Below are positions 46,244 to 59,674 of a stretch of 64,000 bases of DNA, in pieces (the first letter of the stretch is position 1; each line of letters starts with the position of its first letter). The DNA lies in NCBI GenBank assembly GCA_029624735.1, contig JARSSM010000021.1, positions 1 through 64,000 of the forward strand. Reading direction: 5' to 3'. This DNA is from Defluviicoccus sp. Its GTDB lineage: Bacteria; Pseudomonadota; Alphaproteobacteria; Rhodospirillales; Defluviicoccaceae. The position numbers and the translations under genes were made by a program. The notes beneath the pieces are model-generated. The model was not told the DNA's origin. It was given only the letters and a program-made list of their open reading frames with translations, and searched no databases.

Positions 46244-46385
46244 GCGAGACGCGGCTTATTGAAGTCGCGTCGGCCGTGGGGGGGGGGCGGCGATGCCGGA
46301 CGGTTGAACGGCCCCCCTTGCCGCGCAGGCGTCGGCTGGGCTATAGCGACGAAGGCTTTGGTTTTCCTCGCAGCCGACCAACATC

Positions 46386-49100
46386 TTGGCGACTTCAGAC
46401 GCTCCGTTCTCCTCATCTCTGCTGGTGGTGTGGACCGACCTGGTCCGCCGTCGCGCGAAGCTGGTCGCGGTCGCAACGCTTGTGATCACGCTGGCAGCCG
46501 CCGCCTACGTGGCGCACGCGTTTGCCGTAAACACCAATACCGCCGACATGCTGGCCCGCGATCTGCCGTTTCAGCAGGCGAACCGGGCGCTCCTGCAGGC
46601 CTTCCCGCAGGACAAGAACACGCTCGTTGCGGTCGTCGAGGGGGACAATCCGGACCTTGTCGAGGACGGCGCCGACGCCCTTGCCGCCGCCTTGACGGCC
46701 GAGCCGCAGCGGTTCGGGCACGTCTTCTATCCGCAAGGGGATCCGTTTTTCCGCCGCCAAGGCCTGCTTTACCTTGAGAGCCGGCAACTGCAGCGGCTGA
46801 CCGACCGGCTGGCGCAGGCGCAGCCGTTCCTTGGTGCGCTGGCGGCGGATCCCAGCCTGCGCGGGCTTTTCGGACTGGTGACGCTCGCGGCCGAGCACCT
46901 GGCGAAGGGGGGCGCCGACAGCGGCGGGATGGCCCTGGCGCCGCTCCTCGATGCGATCGCCGCCCAGATCGAAGCGCAGGCGGCGGGCCGCTTCGACCGG
47001 TTGTCCTGGACCACGCTGATGAGCGGCGATGCAATCGCGGCCGATGGCACGGGCGAGGGCGCAAGCACGACGCCGCGGCGGCTGATCGTCCTGCAGCCAC
47101 CGCTTGACTTTCACGCCCTGCGGCCGGCACGCGCAGCGATTGAGGGCGTGCACGCGCTGGCACGCGAGCAAGGGCTGACGGCGGAGCGGGGCTTGAGCGT
47201 GCGCCTCACGGGCGAGGTCGCGCTCGCCGATGACGAACTGATCAGCGCCCGCGTCGGTCAGGCGACGCCGGAACTGATCTCGTTCACGCTGGTGAGCATC
47301 ATCGCGTTGTTGTGTTTTCGCAGCGTCCGGTTGTCGCTGGCGGCGCTGATCACGGTGGTGGTCGGCGTCGTCTGGACGGCGGCCCTGGCGAGTGCGCTGG
47401 TCGGCGCGCTGAACTTGATCTCGCTCGCGTTCTTCGTCCTGTTCATCGGCTTTGCGGTCGACTTCGGCATCCATTACGCGCTCCGCCATAAGGAGGGCCT
47501 CGATCTCGGCCTCGACCCGAAGGCGGCGCTGGCCCGCGCGGCAGCAGGGGTCGGCATTGCGCTGTGCCTGTGCGCCTTGTGCGCCGCGATCGGCTTTTTC
47601 TCCTTCATCCCAACCAGCTATGTCGGCCTGGCTGAACTCGGCTTCATCGCCGGCCTCGGCATGGCGGTCGCGCTGTTCACCAACTTGACCATCCTGCCGG
47701 CGCTCTTGACGCTGTTGCCGGTGCGCGGAACTCCGGCCGGCCCGGACTTAGGCGTCGGGGCCGCAAAGCAAGCGCTCAGCCAATGGATCGGCCGCCGGCC
47801 GCTGCCGGTTCTTGCCGGCACCGTCGGCCTCGTGATGGCGGCCGTCGCAGTGGCGCCGTCCGTTCGCTTCGATTTCGATCCGCTCAACCTCAAGGATGCG
47901 AACAGCCCCTCCGTCCAGGCCTTGCGCGCGCTGATGGAGGACGGCACGGCAGGCATATACGCGATCGCAGTCCTGGAGCCCTCGCTCGCCGAGGCCGAAG
48001 CGCTGGCGAAACGCGCCCGTGGCCTGGCCGAGGTCGCCGATGCCGATACGGTCAACCAGTTCCTGCCGACCGACCAGGACGCGAAGCTGGCGGCGGTCGA
48101 GACCATGGCGCTGATCCTTGAGCCCGCCCTGGCGCGCGCGCGCATCGCGCCGCCGACAGTCGAGGAGACCATCGCCGCGCTGGACCGACTCAAGGCGGCG
48201 CTGCAGCGTCTCGCGACGGCAGGTGGAACCGATGCGGCCGCCGCTGCGCGCGTTCTCTCAGCCTTCGAGCGGCTGCCGGCCGGTGGTGCCGATGCGGCAG
48301 CGCTCAAGGAGTTGCAGGAGCGCCTGGTCGCCGGCTTGCCGGCGCGCCTCGAAGCCTTGCGCTTGTCCTTGACCGCGGGCCCGGTCGGGCTTGCCGACCT
48401 GCCGGCCGACCTGCGCGACCGCTGGCTCGCCGAGGATGGCCGGGCACGGGTCGAGATCGCGCCCGCCGAACGCGTCGATGGCGATACGGCCGCGCTCGGC
48501 CGCTTCGTGCGTGCGGTGCAGACGATCGCCCCGCTGGCGGTCGGTGGGCCGGTGGTGATCTACGAGGGCGGCCAGGAGATCCTCAAGGCCTTCCTGCAGG
48601 CGGCGGCGACGGCGGTGGTCGCGATCGCGCTGCTTCTGCTCATCGTGCTGCGCAACCGCCGTGATGTCATCTTCGTGTTCATTCCTCTGGCACTGGCGGC
48701 GCTGTTCACGGTCGCGGCCTCGGTCGTGATGAACGTGCCGTTCAACTTCGCCAACGTCATCGTGCTGCCGCTGCTGTTCGGCCTCGGCGTTACCGAGAGC
48801 CTGAACCTCGTCGTCCGCGAACGGCAGGAAGGCGGCCCGGCGCCGATGATGGCGACCTGCACGCCACGCGCGGTGCTGTTCAGCGCGCTGACGATGATCG
48901 CCGCCTTCGGCACGCTGGCGCTGTCCGACCATCCCGGCATCGCCAGCATGGGGCTGTTGCTGGCGGTCGCGATTACGCTCACGCTCCTGTGCACCGTAAT
49001 CGTGCTGCCGGCGCTGATGACGGCGATGAACCAACGCGCCGCCGCTGCCGGTGGTGCGGGTCAAGCGGAACCGCCACCGATCACGCCTGCAAAGCGCTAG
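46386..49100 (+). CDS. hpnN: HpnN-type RND transporter (hopanoid transport)
   Basis: The likely TTG start at 46386 gives 904 residues. The first membrane helix (AKLVAVATLVITLAAAAYVA) is followed by the HpnN-like periplasmic start FAVNTNTADMLARDLPFQQA. Two sets of six helices are separated by large periplasmic loops; conserved parts are FVLFIGFAVDFGIHYALRHK and VIVLPLLFGLGVTESLNLVV. HpnN moves hopanoids to the outer membrane. No other hopanoid genes are adjacent here. A 10-G homopolymer lies about 99 bp upstream of the start. Confidence 0.9.
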   Translation: MATSDAPFSSSLLVVWTDLVRRRAKLVAVATLVITLAAAAYVAHAFAVNTNTADMLARDLPFQQANRALLQAFPQDKNTLVAVVEGDNPDLVEDGADALAAALTAEPQRFGHVFYPQGDPFFRRQGLLYLESRQLQRLTDRLAQAQPFLGALAADPSLRGLFGLVTLAAEHLAKGGADSGGMALAPLLDAIAAQIEAQAAGRFDRLSWTTLMSGDAIAADGTGEGASTTPRRLIVLQPPLDFHALRPARAAIEGVHALAREQGLTAERGLSVRLTGEVALADDELISARVGQATPELISFTLVSIIALLCFRSVRLSLAALITVVVGVVWTAALASALVGALNLISLAFFVLFIGFAVDFGIHYALRHKEGLDLGLDPKAALARAAAGVGIALCLCALCAAIGFFSFIPTSYVGLAELGFIAGLGMAVALFTNLTILPALLTLLPVRGTPAGPDLGVGAAKQALSQWIGRRPLPVLAGTVGLVMAAVAVAPSVRFDFDPLNLKDANSPSVQALRALMEDGTAGIYAIAVLEPSLAEAEALAKRARGLAEVADADTVNQFLPTDQDAKLAAVETMALILEPALARARIAPPTVEETIAALDRLKAALQRLATAGGTDAAAAARVLSAFERLPAGGADAAALKELQERLVAGLPARLEALRLSLTAGPVGLADLPADLRDRWLAEDGRARVEIAPAERVDGDTAALGRFVRAVQTIAPLAVGGPVVIYEGGQEILKAFLQAAATAVVAIALLLLIVLRNRRDVIFVFIPLALAALFTVAASVVMNVPFNFANVIVLPLLFGLGVTESLNLVVRERQEGGPAPMMATCTPRAVLFSALTMIAAFGTLALSDHPGIASMGLLLAVAITLTLLCTVIVLPALMTAMNQRAAAAGGAGQAEPPPITPAKR

Positions 49101-49164
49101 CTCCGGCGCTGAAGAATGCCAATCTCCAGTGGCATCACGGATCCTCCAGCATGGGAGAACCGCA

Positions 49165-49686
49165 ATGATCCACCATGTGTCGGTCCCGGCGCGCGAGCCG
49201 CGCCATGTCGCCGAGGTCCTGGCCGAACTGATGGGCGGCGCCTGCCATCCATTCGGGCCGCTCGCAGGCGCCTTCATGGCGACAAGTGGCGATGCGCACG
49301 GCACTATGATCGAGGTCTATCCAGAGCGGGCCACGCTCGACATTCCGGCCAGCGATGATCAGGTCGTGTTCGGCGAGAACACGGCACCGCCCAACACCTG
49401 GCCCTTCCACGTGCTGCTCTCGGTGCCGATGGAACCGGAGGAAATCGAACGCATCGGCGCGCGCGAGGGCTGGCGCGCCAAAACCTTCGGACGTGGCATG
49501 GAGGGACAAGCGCCGTTCTTTCACGTCGTCGAGTTCTGGATAGAAAACCGGGTGATGATCGAGCTCGTCTCGCCAGCGATGGCACGCGAGTACGAAGACT
49601 TCATGAAGAACGCACTGCTCACGCAGATGAACGACGCTGAGTCACTGCGCCGGATGCAAGCCACGCACACGAAAGCGCCGGGCTGA
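49165..49686 (+). CDS. VOC/glyoxalase-like protein
   Basis: The ATG 49165 start follows GGGAG. The 173-residue protein MIHHVSVPAREPRHVAEVLA, then ELMGGACHPFGP, begins with the VOC-type HHVSVPxREP metal-ligand strand, and ends with FHVVEFWIENRVMIELVSPA, carrying an Glu-containing strand typical of the fold. VOC proteins bind a metal and act as dioxygenases, lyases or resistance factors; the substrate here is not deducible. It lies 64 bp after hpnN on the same strand. Confidence 0.75.
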   Translation: MIHHVSVPAREPRHVAEVLAELMGGACHPFGPLAGAFMATSGDAHGTMIEVYPERATLDIPASDDQVVFGENTAPPNTWPFHVLLSVPMEPEEIERIGAREGWRAKTFGRGMEGQAPFFHVVEFWIENRVMIELVSPAMAREYEDFMKNALLTQMNDAESLRRMQATHTKAPG

Positions 49687-49774
49687 TCCGCCGACACGGG
49701 GCGAGGGGATCCGGTGCTGCCGCGGCTCTTCACCGCCCGCCGCTGGCGCTATTGAGTCTTGAGCAGTCTTGAGG

Positions 49775-52030
49775 TCATGTGTGAAGTGGCTGCTCGATCT
49801 CATGCCCGAGTACTGCGCTTTCAACGAAATTGCCGAGGCGCTGAACCGTCGAGTCGAAGATGGAAGGCTGGTTCTCGCCGCTCCAAAGTGTGAGAACGAA
49901 GGCGGCTTCCTGCGGGCCGGCTTGGCTGTGGTGAGACCAGCCGAACTGGTACAGGTCTCGCGTATAGACGCGGGCATAGAGACGGAAGCTGTTGTCTCCG
50001 AACTGCCAACCCTGTCCTTTTGAAAAGTCGGCATTGTGGCGACGGACGGGTTGCCATTTTTTCAGGTCACTCCGGGCAGCGCTTTCGGCAATGGTCGATT
50101 CCTTCATCGAACCGAGAAGCGAGACCCATTTCCCGTCTGGCCTGTCGAGGTATTGTAACGAGGTTTCGAGCCGGGAGGAAAAGTAGTTCGCACCGCCGAA
50201 CGGGGAGACAAGCGGGTTCAGAACCGCTGTCAGGCGCGCCTTGCCGTAGAGCTTCCCGTTGCGCACCAGCTCGGGCGGAATCGGGATGTCGTTCCAGTAG
50301 TAGGCCGCTCCGGGCTCTAGCCGGGCGCGCCATGCGAGCGTGACACTGCCGGGGGCACAAGCCCATGGCATGTGTCCGTTATAGGGCGTTCCCCAGCCGA
50401 GGGCGGGGTCGTGTTCCTCAAGCTCAGCGGCGTTGATGCACAGAGCTTTCACGAGGTCGGGTGTCGGATCGCGCAGGGTGGCGAAGGCATGAGCGGCAAG
50501 GGAGGAAACGAGCGGGGTCGCGTAGCTGCTGCCGGTCTTGGTGACACCACCGAGCATCCGAAGGTTGGAGAACCACGAAAGATCGGGCTTGAGCATTCCG
50601 TCCGGCCCTGGCCCTTGCAGGCAGACGGAGCAAGCCTGCGAGGGATTGCCGTCCGCATCGGCCTGCCGGCCACCGACGACGATAGCCGCTTCGCAATCCG
50701 CCGGCGGGCTCGGGCGCCGGGAGGTGCCGGTACCGGCATTGCCGACCGAGATCACGGGGAGAAGATTGTATTTGCGAGCCAGAAGAGCGAGTTCGTGCCC
50801 CAAGGCGCTCACCTCTTCCGGATCGGTGACAAAGCCGTTCTGGTTCGCCGAGATGTTCCAGACCCGCGTGTCGGGGCGGGCCTTGGCCACCAGTTCGAGA
50901 TACTCGACCAGCTCGCTTTCGTTGAAGGTCGCGGCCCCCCGGCTGTTGGGCACGGCCTGCACGGTCCCGATACGGCAGCTGAGAGTCGGCAGGGCGCGGT
51001 TGTTGTTCCACGCATGGGCATGGACGGCGAGGGAGCTGACTTCGTTGCCGTGCTGTCGGTCGGCGTGGGTGTCGGGAAAGAGCGGCGGGGCACGCCATGC
51101 CTCGGCGGGCTTGTAGCTTTGAGCGTGAAGCCCGCCGTCGATGACGGCGACGACCGGCGCGCCATCGAGTTCAAGAGGGGGCGGCGGATGTGCGCCTTCG
51201 CCGGGGTCGGCGATCCGAAGCCGGCGCACGGGGTCGATTCGAAACGTGGTGCCGGATGCGGCGAGAGCGGCAAGATGCTCCTTGGACGTGACGCGCACCG
51301 TGGCTCGCCCGACGCCGGTGTTGCGATAGCTGCGCATAGCGCGCGCGATACTCGACTGGCGCGATGTAGCGGCGGGCAGAGTCTGTTCGGGCTCCTCGGT
51401 GGTGGCGGGAAGCCTCGTGGCCGGAAACACGGGGAGCAGGGCTTGCGAGCCGCTGAGTGCTTCAATGCGGGCGATCATCTCTTCGCGGGCGGCGCGCTCC
51501 CGGAAAGGAGCGAACCACATGATGAAGAGGCGCCCCTCTTTGACCTCCGGAGCTGCGTTCCACAGATCATCGACGGAGTGACCTCGCAAGCGGGCCTGCT
51601 GGTCAAATGCCTTCATGTCGGAGACCCGCGAAATATCGACCTGAACGGCGTAGTTCGGGGGCCGCTGAATCGCCTCGACCAGGCTGCGGAAGTGGTTGAG
51701 ATCGACCTCGATCAGGTAGCCCATGCGGAGCGGTGCGACGAGCCGGCAACCGCGCTCCGGCGAGAACAGGCCGTCCGGCGTGTAGCTTGGAGCAAGAGAG
51801 TCGGGGAACATGCGGACGTTGAGATGTGTCTTGTCCGCAAAGACCGGCAGCTCCGCGCGGGACGAATAGAGGCTCCGCGCGTCCTCGAACAGCTTGCGTT
51901 GCTGCGGCTCAAGCCTCTCGTGAACGATGCTTTCCTGTCCCTTGCCGCCGCCTCGGCGGCTCTTGGGGACGGGGTCCATCTGGAGGCTCAAGACAGGATT
52001 GAGAATGGGAGGATCGCGGTCATCCGCCAT
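49775..52030 (-). CDS. Subtilisin-like serine protease (S8) of an ATPase-protease pair
   Basis: The 751-residue protein has an intact S8 triad: D298 in VVAVIDGGLH, H327 in RQHGNEVSSL, S502 in GSSYATPLVSSLAA, with oxyanion Asn N431 (ISVGNAG). There is no signal peptide, so it is probably cytoplasmic. The first 280 residues are a separate N-terminal region with a beta/alpha pattern, and about 170 residues follow the catalytic domain, ending in SAVLGHEIEQPLHT. Its start overlaps the upstream AAA+ ATPase gene by 11 bp. ATPase-subtilase pairs recur in genomic islands; a conflict or defence role is suspected but unproven. Confidence 0.88.
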   Translation of the reverse strand: MADDRDPPILNPVLSLQMDPVPKSRRGGGKGQESIVHERLEPQQRKLFEDARSLYSSRAELPVFADKTHLNVRMFPDSLAPSYTPDGLFSPERGCRLVAPLRMGYLIEVDLNHFRSLVEAIQRPPNYAVQVDISRVSDMKAFDQQARLRGHSVDDLWNAAPEVKEGRLFIMWFAPFRERAAREEMIARIEALSGSQALLPVFPATRLPATTEEPEQTLPAATSRQSSIARAMRSYRNTGVGRATVRVTSKEHLAALAASGTTFRIDPVRRLRIADPGEGAHPPPPLELDGAPVVAVIDGGLHAQSYKPAEAWRAPPLFPDTHADRQHGNEVSSLAVHAHAWNNNRALPTLSCRIGTVQAVPNSRGAATFNESELVEYLELVAKARPDTRVWNISANQNGFVTDPEEVSALGHELALLARKYNLLPVISVGNAGTGTSRRPSPPADCEAAIVVGGRQADADGNPSQACSVCLQGPGPDGMLKPDLSWFSNLRMLGGVTKTGSSYATPLVSSLAAHAFATLRDPTPDLVKALCINAAELEEHDPALGWGTPYNGHMPWACAPGSVTLAWRARLEPGAAYYWNDIPIPPELVRNGKLYGKARLTAVLNPLVSPFGGANYFSSRLETSLQYLDRPDGKWVSLLGSMKESTIAESAARSDLKKWQPVRRHNADFSKGQGWQFGDNSFRLYARVYTRDLYQFGWSHHSQAGPQEAAFVLTLWSGENQPSIFDSTVQRLGNFVESAVLGHEIEQPLHT

Positions 52031-53153
52031 CGTGAGACTCCTCTTGCTGCTTCAGATAGCCATAGACAGATTGTCGGGTGACACCGAGCAAGCGCGCTAT
52101 GTCGGCGCCGCTCAGATCGAATCGTTCTCTTAAGAGCAAGGCAATCTGCTTCTTCTGCTCTGCTTCGAGCGTGTTCCTGCGTGGCAGTGACGATTTGTCG
52201 TTGCTCGAACCAAGTACGGCAAAAACCACGGACGCCATGTCGAGCGGGCGGCTGTCCAGCAGGGCGGTGCGCCGCGCAGTGAGGCCGATTGCCTCAATGT
52301 CTGCGCCGGAAAGGCCTTCCGAAATTGCGGCCAGTTCCTCGGAGATCTTGCTCTCGTCCCGGTCCTCGAAGAGGAAGTGGCGCCAAAGATCTTTGCGCAC
52401 ATCTACATCGGGCAGTCCCAGATCTATTTTGTAGGGAAACCGGCGCCAGATCGCCGGATCGAGAAGATGCGGGTGGTTCGTTGCGGCGATCACCACTGCG
52501 TGAGAATCTAGGTTGTCGAGGCTCTGGATGACCGTGTTGACGACACGCTTGAGTTCGCCAAGCTCGTGGCGGTCGTCGCGTAGTTTGGCTACGGCATCCA
52601 TCTCGTCCATCAGCAGGACGGCATCTCGCGAGGGAACGAAGTCGAAGACCGACCGGATGTTCTTTGCTGTGTCCCCTAACAGCGACGAAATCACGGAATC
52701 GAGGCGTACGACATAGAACGGGCGGGCCAGTTGAGCGGCCACGTGGGCCGCGAGCAGCGTTTTGCCCGTTCCGGGTGGCCCGCTGAGCAGAAGACCAAGG
52801 CGGGATGCGAGACCTTTGGCGCACAGTTCATCGACATGTTGGACGTCCCTCAGGAAGTCATGAAAGATCCGATTGGCCTCCGCATTCAGGAAGACCGGCA
52901 CATCCGGCCATGACTGCTCCTCTAGGAGCGGTAGTCGGGATTTGGCGTCGACCGGCAGGCTCTCGACATATCCGGACGCCTTAAGAGGCACACCGCGCTT
53001 GCGGACAAGCGAGCGCAGCTCCTTTGCGGCCTTCTCGTCGCCCGCTTTCGCCAGCTCCCGCACGATGGCACTTGCGGCCCGGCGAACGCGCGTGTAGTCG
53101 GCGGCCAGGGCTGCGTCGGTCAGCTCGATGACGTTCTTTGGATCGAAAGGCAC
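52020..53153 (-). CDS. AAA+ ATPase (FtsH/Cdc48-like) with C-terminal HTH, partner of subtilase
   Basis: The likely start is GTG 53153, because GGGGAGA lies just upstream; the frame extends to an ATG at 53207 that overlaps the promoter-like sequence. From the GTG, P-loop GPPGTGKT is at 125-132 and Walker B LLMDEMD at 180-186, with sensor IAATNHPHLL and the RRF arginine-finger region of an AAA+ module. The last about 25 residues (DLSGADIARLLGVTRQSVYG) form a clear helix-turn-helix, unusual for such ATPases. About 110 helical residues precede the ATPase. It is translationally coupled to the protease gene. It may unfold substrates for, or gate, the protease. Confidence 0.88.
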   Translation of the reverse strand: MPFDPKNVIELTDAALAADYTRVRRAASAIVRELAKAGDEKAAKELRSLVRKRGVPLKASGYVESLPVDAKSRLPLLEEQSWPDVPVFLNAEANRIFHDFLRDVQHVDELCAKGLASRLGLLLSGPPGTGKTLLAAHVAAQLARPFYVVRLDSVISSLLGDTAKNIRSVFDFVPSRDAVLLMDEMDAVAKLRDDRHELGELKRVVNTVIQSLDNLDSHAVVIAATNHPHLLDPAIWRRFPYKIDLGLPDVDVRKDLWRHFLFEDRDESKISEELAAISEGLSGADIEAIGLTARRTALLDSRPLDMASVVFAVLGSSNDKSSLPRRNTLEAEQKKQIALLLRERFDLSGADIARLLGVTRQSVYGYLKQQEESHDGG

Positions 53154-53271
53154 ATTCTCTCCCCTTCTTATCGTTGGTAAAGGCGTATGGTAACCCCATA
53201 TGGCCATATTGACAAGTTATAGCATACTTATGTAAGCTTATTTCTCCACGTTGATATGATATGAGTCTAAA
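53154..53271. promoter_or_regulatory. AT-rich divergent promoter region of ATPase-protease and DUF2188 genes
   Basis: This is the most AT-rich stretch of the neighbourhood. On the minus strand TTGTCA and TACCAT are separated by 17 bp (about 53213-53185), a fair sigma-70-type promoter for the ATPase gene if translation starts at GTG 53153. On the plus strand a TTGACA hexamer (53208-53213) overlaps it, facing the DUF2188 gene. Both are by-eye matches. Confidence 0.45.
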
Positions 53272-53496
53272 ATGGCAAAGCGCAATCAGCATGTGGTGCC
53301 CCATGACCGAGGCTGGGCTGTCAAGCCGACGGGCGGGGAGCGGGCCTCTTCCGTCCACGACACGCAGCGGGAGGCGATTAACCGAGGCCGGGAAATCGCC
53401 CGCAATCAAGGGACCGAACTGTTCATCCACGGGCGAAACGGGCAAATCCGCGAGCGCGATTCGCACGGACACGACCCGTATCCGCCGAAGGGCTGA
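53272..53496 (+). CDS. DUF2188 family protein
   Basis: The 74-residue protein MAKRNQHVVPHDRGWAVKPT, then GGERASSVHDTQREAINRGREIARNQGTELFIHGRNGQIRERDSHGHDP, matches DUF2188 end to end (HVVP..GWAVK...A...H.TQ.EAI...REIA.NQG.EL.IHG..G.I.ERDS.G.DP.PP.G). The function of the family is unknown. It is divergent from the ATPase-protease pair across an AT-rich shared control region, so it may be a component or immunity-type partner of that module. Confidence 0.88.
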   Translation: MAKRNQHVVPHDRGWAVKPTGGERASSVHDTQREAINRGREIARNQGTELFIHGRNGQIRERDSHGHDPYPPKG

Positions 53497-53672
53497 CTAG
53501 AGCGATTCTCTTTTCGGGAACGCGCCGCGGCTGCCGCCCGGTAGCCGGCGATCTGATCGCGGCCACGACGAGCCGCCGTGGTGCAGCGAGCCGCCGGCCT
53601 TGACCGACGCGGCGGCGACCTTTAGATTTTTGCAGTTGCGAAAAAGCCTCTGTCCGGGTCAAGGGGACTTCT

Positions 53673-57262
<3,590 letters not shown>

Positions 57263-57266
<4 letters not shown>

Positions 57267-58132
57267 TGCGGGTTCGCATCAACGGGCTTGGCCTGAACTG
57301 CAGGTGGTGGGGGGACCGCGCGGCGCCGGAAACGCTGCTGTTCATCCACGGCAATCTCGCCTGTGCGGACTGGTTCGAACTGGCAGCCGAGCACCTGCCG
57401 CCGTGGCTGCGCGTGCTCGGCATCGACTGGCGCGGCTGCGGCGATTCCGACAAGCCGGCGCCTGACGCTGATTACGGCAACTACACGGTCGAACAGCATG
57501 CTGACGACATGCTGGCGGTGCTGCACGCGCTGGAGATCAGCCGCTGCCACCTCGCCACCCACTCAACCGGCGGCATCATCAGCCTGCACATGCTGCTGCG
57601 CGAGCCGGAGCGGTTCGGCAAGGTGGTGGGGCTGGCGCCGGTCGGGCCACAGGGTCTGCGCTTTGCGGATGAGAGCTATGCCTTCTTCCACATCATGAAG
57701 GCATCGCGGGAGAAGGCGAAGAAGGGCTTGGCGCTCACCGCACCGACGCTGTTCCGCCCCGAGAGCCTTGAGGCGGGCGCGGCGGCCATCTACGCAGCGA
57801 ACGCCAGTGAAGAGCAGCGGCAGCTGTTCGAACGGTTGACGGACAAGGCGTTCGCGGTCTCGGACGGCATCTGGTTCGGCACGCCCAGGAGCCTCAATCG
57901 CGCGTGGCAGACGGGAAGCCTGCGTCCGCATATGGCCTCGATCGCGCACCCGCATCTCCTGCTCTGGGGCGCGCTCGATCCGTTCATCCCGCGCGCGGAT
58001 TTGGAGGAGATGGCGGCAACGATGCCACGCTGCCGGCTGGAGGTGAGCGCCGACGTCGGCCACGCGATGGTGGTCGAGAAGCCGGAGCGCTACGCCCGAG
58101 CGCTTACCGCGTTCCTGGCGGAGCGGGACTGA
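57263..58132 (+). CDS. Alpha/beta hydrolase
   Basis: The 289-residue protein starts at ATG 57263, overlapping the glgB stop (ATGA). It has the alpha/beta-hydrolase oxyanion segment LLFIHGNLACADWFELA, DWRGCGDSDKP, nucleophile elbow LATHSTGGIISLHML (Ser in HSTGG), the acid in LLLWGALDPFIP and the His near VGHAMVVEKPE. The triad is complete. Substrate class is unclear (esterase or lactonase-like). Coupling with glgB suggests a common transcript, though a link to glycogen is not established. Confidence 0.85.
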
Positions 58133-58138
58133 GCGGCG

Positions 58139-59674
58139 TCACGCCGCCTTCGATGGTGCCTTGGCGGTATCGGGCGGCTGCGCCTGGCCTCCGCTCAGCG
58201 GCACCGAATGGCCCGGCGCGACGACGATGCGGCAATGCTCCCGGCGCAGCTGGCGGGCATCATCAACGCCGCAGGCGTGTGCAATCACCGCCACCTCGTG
58301 CAGCATGTTGACGACGTAGTGGTGAACCCGTTCGGCCTTGTCGACCGGATCGAGCCCCCGCTGCAGGCGCGGATTGTGGGTCGTGATGCCGGCGGCACAC
58401 GTGTTCTTGTTGCACTGCATCGACTGGATGCAGCCGAGCGCAAACAGGAAACCACGCGCAGAGGTGACAAAATCGGCGCCGGCGCACAAGGCCCAGGCGA
58501 CATCCGCGGGCGTGATCAGCTTGCCGGACGCGATCACCCGGATCCGCTCCCTTAGCCCATGGCGGACCAGCGTATCGACGGCCGCGATCAGGCTCTCCTG
58601 GATCGGCAGGCCGACGTAGTCGAGAAGGCTCATCGGTGCCGCACCGGTGCCGCCGTCGGCGCTGTCGATGGTGATGAAGTCGGGCGCGCTTGCCAGACCG
58701 CGGCGGACGACGGCGCGGCAGAGCTCCTCCAGCCATGCCGGATCGCCGATCACCAGCTTGAAGCCGGTCGGCTTGCCGGTGATGCGGCGGACCCGGCCGA
58801 CCGCATCGAGCAGTTCGTCGACGGTGCTGATGTCGTCGTGGCGATTGGGGCTCAGGCTGTCCTTGCCCATGGGAATGCCGCGAATGGCAGCGATCTCCTC
58901 GGTCACCTTTGCCGCCGGCAGAATGCCGCCCTTGCCCGGCTTCGCCCCCTGGCTCAACTTGATCTCGAACATCCGCACTTGCGCATGGCGCGCGATCGCC
59001 GCCAATCGGCTTTCGTCAAGGTGCCCGGCATCGTCACGCACGCCATACTTGGCGGTGCCGATCTGGAACACGAGGTCGCAGCCGCCTTCGAGGTGGTAGG
59101 GCGACAGCCCGCCCTCGCCGGTGTTCATCCAGCAGCCGGCCATGCGGGCGCCGTTGGAAAGTGCGAGGATCGCTGGCTTCGAGATCGCACCGAAGCTCAT
59201 GCCGGAGATGTTGAACACGCTTTCAGCCGCGTAGGGCTGCGGGCAGCCGGCGCCAATGATCATTGGCGCCATCGCCGCCTTGTTCGCATCGAGGCGGGGG
59301 AAGGCAGCGTTCGCGAACAGCACCGAGCCCGGCGTCTTCAGATCGCGCGTGGATCCGAACGGCTGGGTGTTGTCGAGGTTTTTGGCGGCGCGGTAGACCC
59401 AGCTCCGCTGTGCCCGGTTGAACGGCAGCTCTTCGCGGTCCATGGCGAAGAAGTACTGGCGGAAAAAGACGCCTAAGTGCTCCAGGAAGTAGCGCAGGCG
59501 GCCAATGACAGGAAAGTTGCGGCGGATCGCGTGCCGCGTCTGCGTAATGTCGACCACGAACATGACGACGACCGCAAGCGCAGCCAGCCCGACCGCGAAC
59601 ACAAACAGCGCTGCGAGCACCGCCAAGAAGGTCATCAGGAATTGCGGGATCGAAAGAGCGTCCATGGCCAGCAT
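58139..59674 (-). CDS. FMN-binding glutamate synthase family protein
   Basis: The 511-residue protein has two N-terminal membrane segments (FLAVLAALFVFAVGLAALAV and VVMFVVDI) and then a GltS-type FMN barrel: NISGMSFGAISKPAILALSN, WMNTGEGGLSPYHLEGGCDL, KLSQGAKPGKGGILPAAKVT, ITIDSADGGTGAAPMSLLDY and the Cys-bearing CIQSMQCNKNTCAAGITTHN near the end. The glutaminase (N-terminal amidotransferase) domain of GltB is missing. Such membrane-linked stand-alone FMN proteins occur widely; their true acceptor/donor is uncertain. It converges with the hydrolase gene, 7 bp between stops. Confidence 0.9.
   Translation of the reverse strand: MLAMDALSIPQFLMTFLAVLAALFVFAVGLAALAVVVMFVVDITQTRHAIRRNFPVIGRLRYFLEHLGVFFRQYFFAMDREELPFNRAQRSWVYRAAKNLDNTQPFGSTRDLKTPGSVLFANAAFPRLDANKAAMAPMIIGAGCPQPYAAESVFNISGMSFGAISKPAILALSNGARMAGCWMNTGEGGLSPYHLEGGCDLVFQIGTAKYGVRDDAGHLDESRLAAIARHAQVRMFEIKLSQGAKPGKGGILPAAKVTEEIAAIRGIPMGKDSLSPNRHDDISTVDELLDAVGRVRRITGKPTGFKLVIGDPAWLEELCRAVVRRGLASAPDFITIDSADGGTGAAPMSLLDYVGLPIQESLIAAVDTLVRHGLRERIRVIASGKLITPADVAWALCAGADFVTSARGFLFALGCIQSMQCNKNTCAAGITTHNPRLQRGLDPVDKAERVHHYVVNMLHEVAVIAHACGVDDARQLRREHCRIVVAPGHSVPLSGGQAQPPDTAKAPSKAA

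Noticed and set aside
49775..53496. Reading the ATPase-protease pair as a Lon-type or FtsH-type housekeeping protease
   Set aside because: The protease is a subtilase on a separate chain with D/H/S triad, and the ATPase carries an HTH; neither is found in housekeeping AAA+ proteases.
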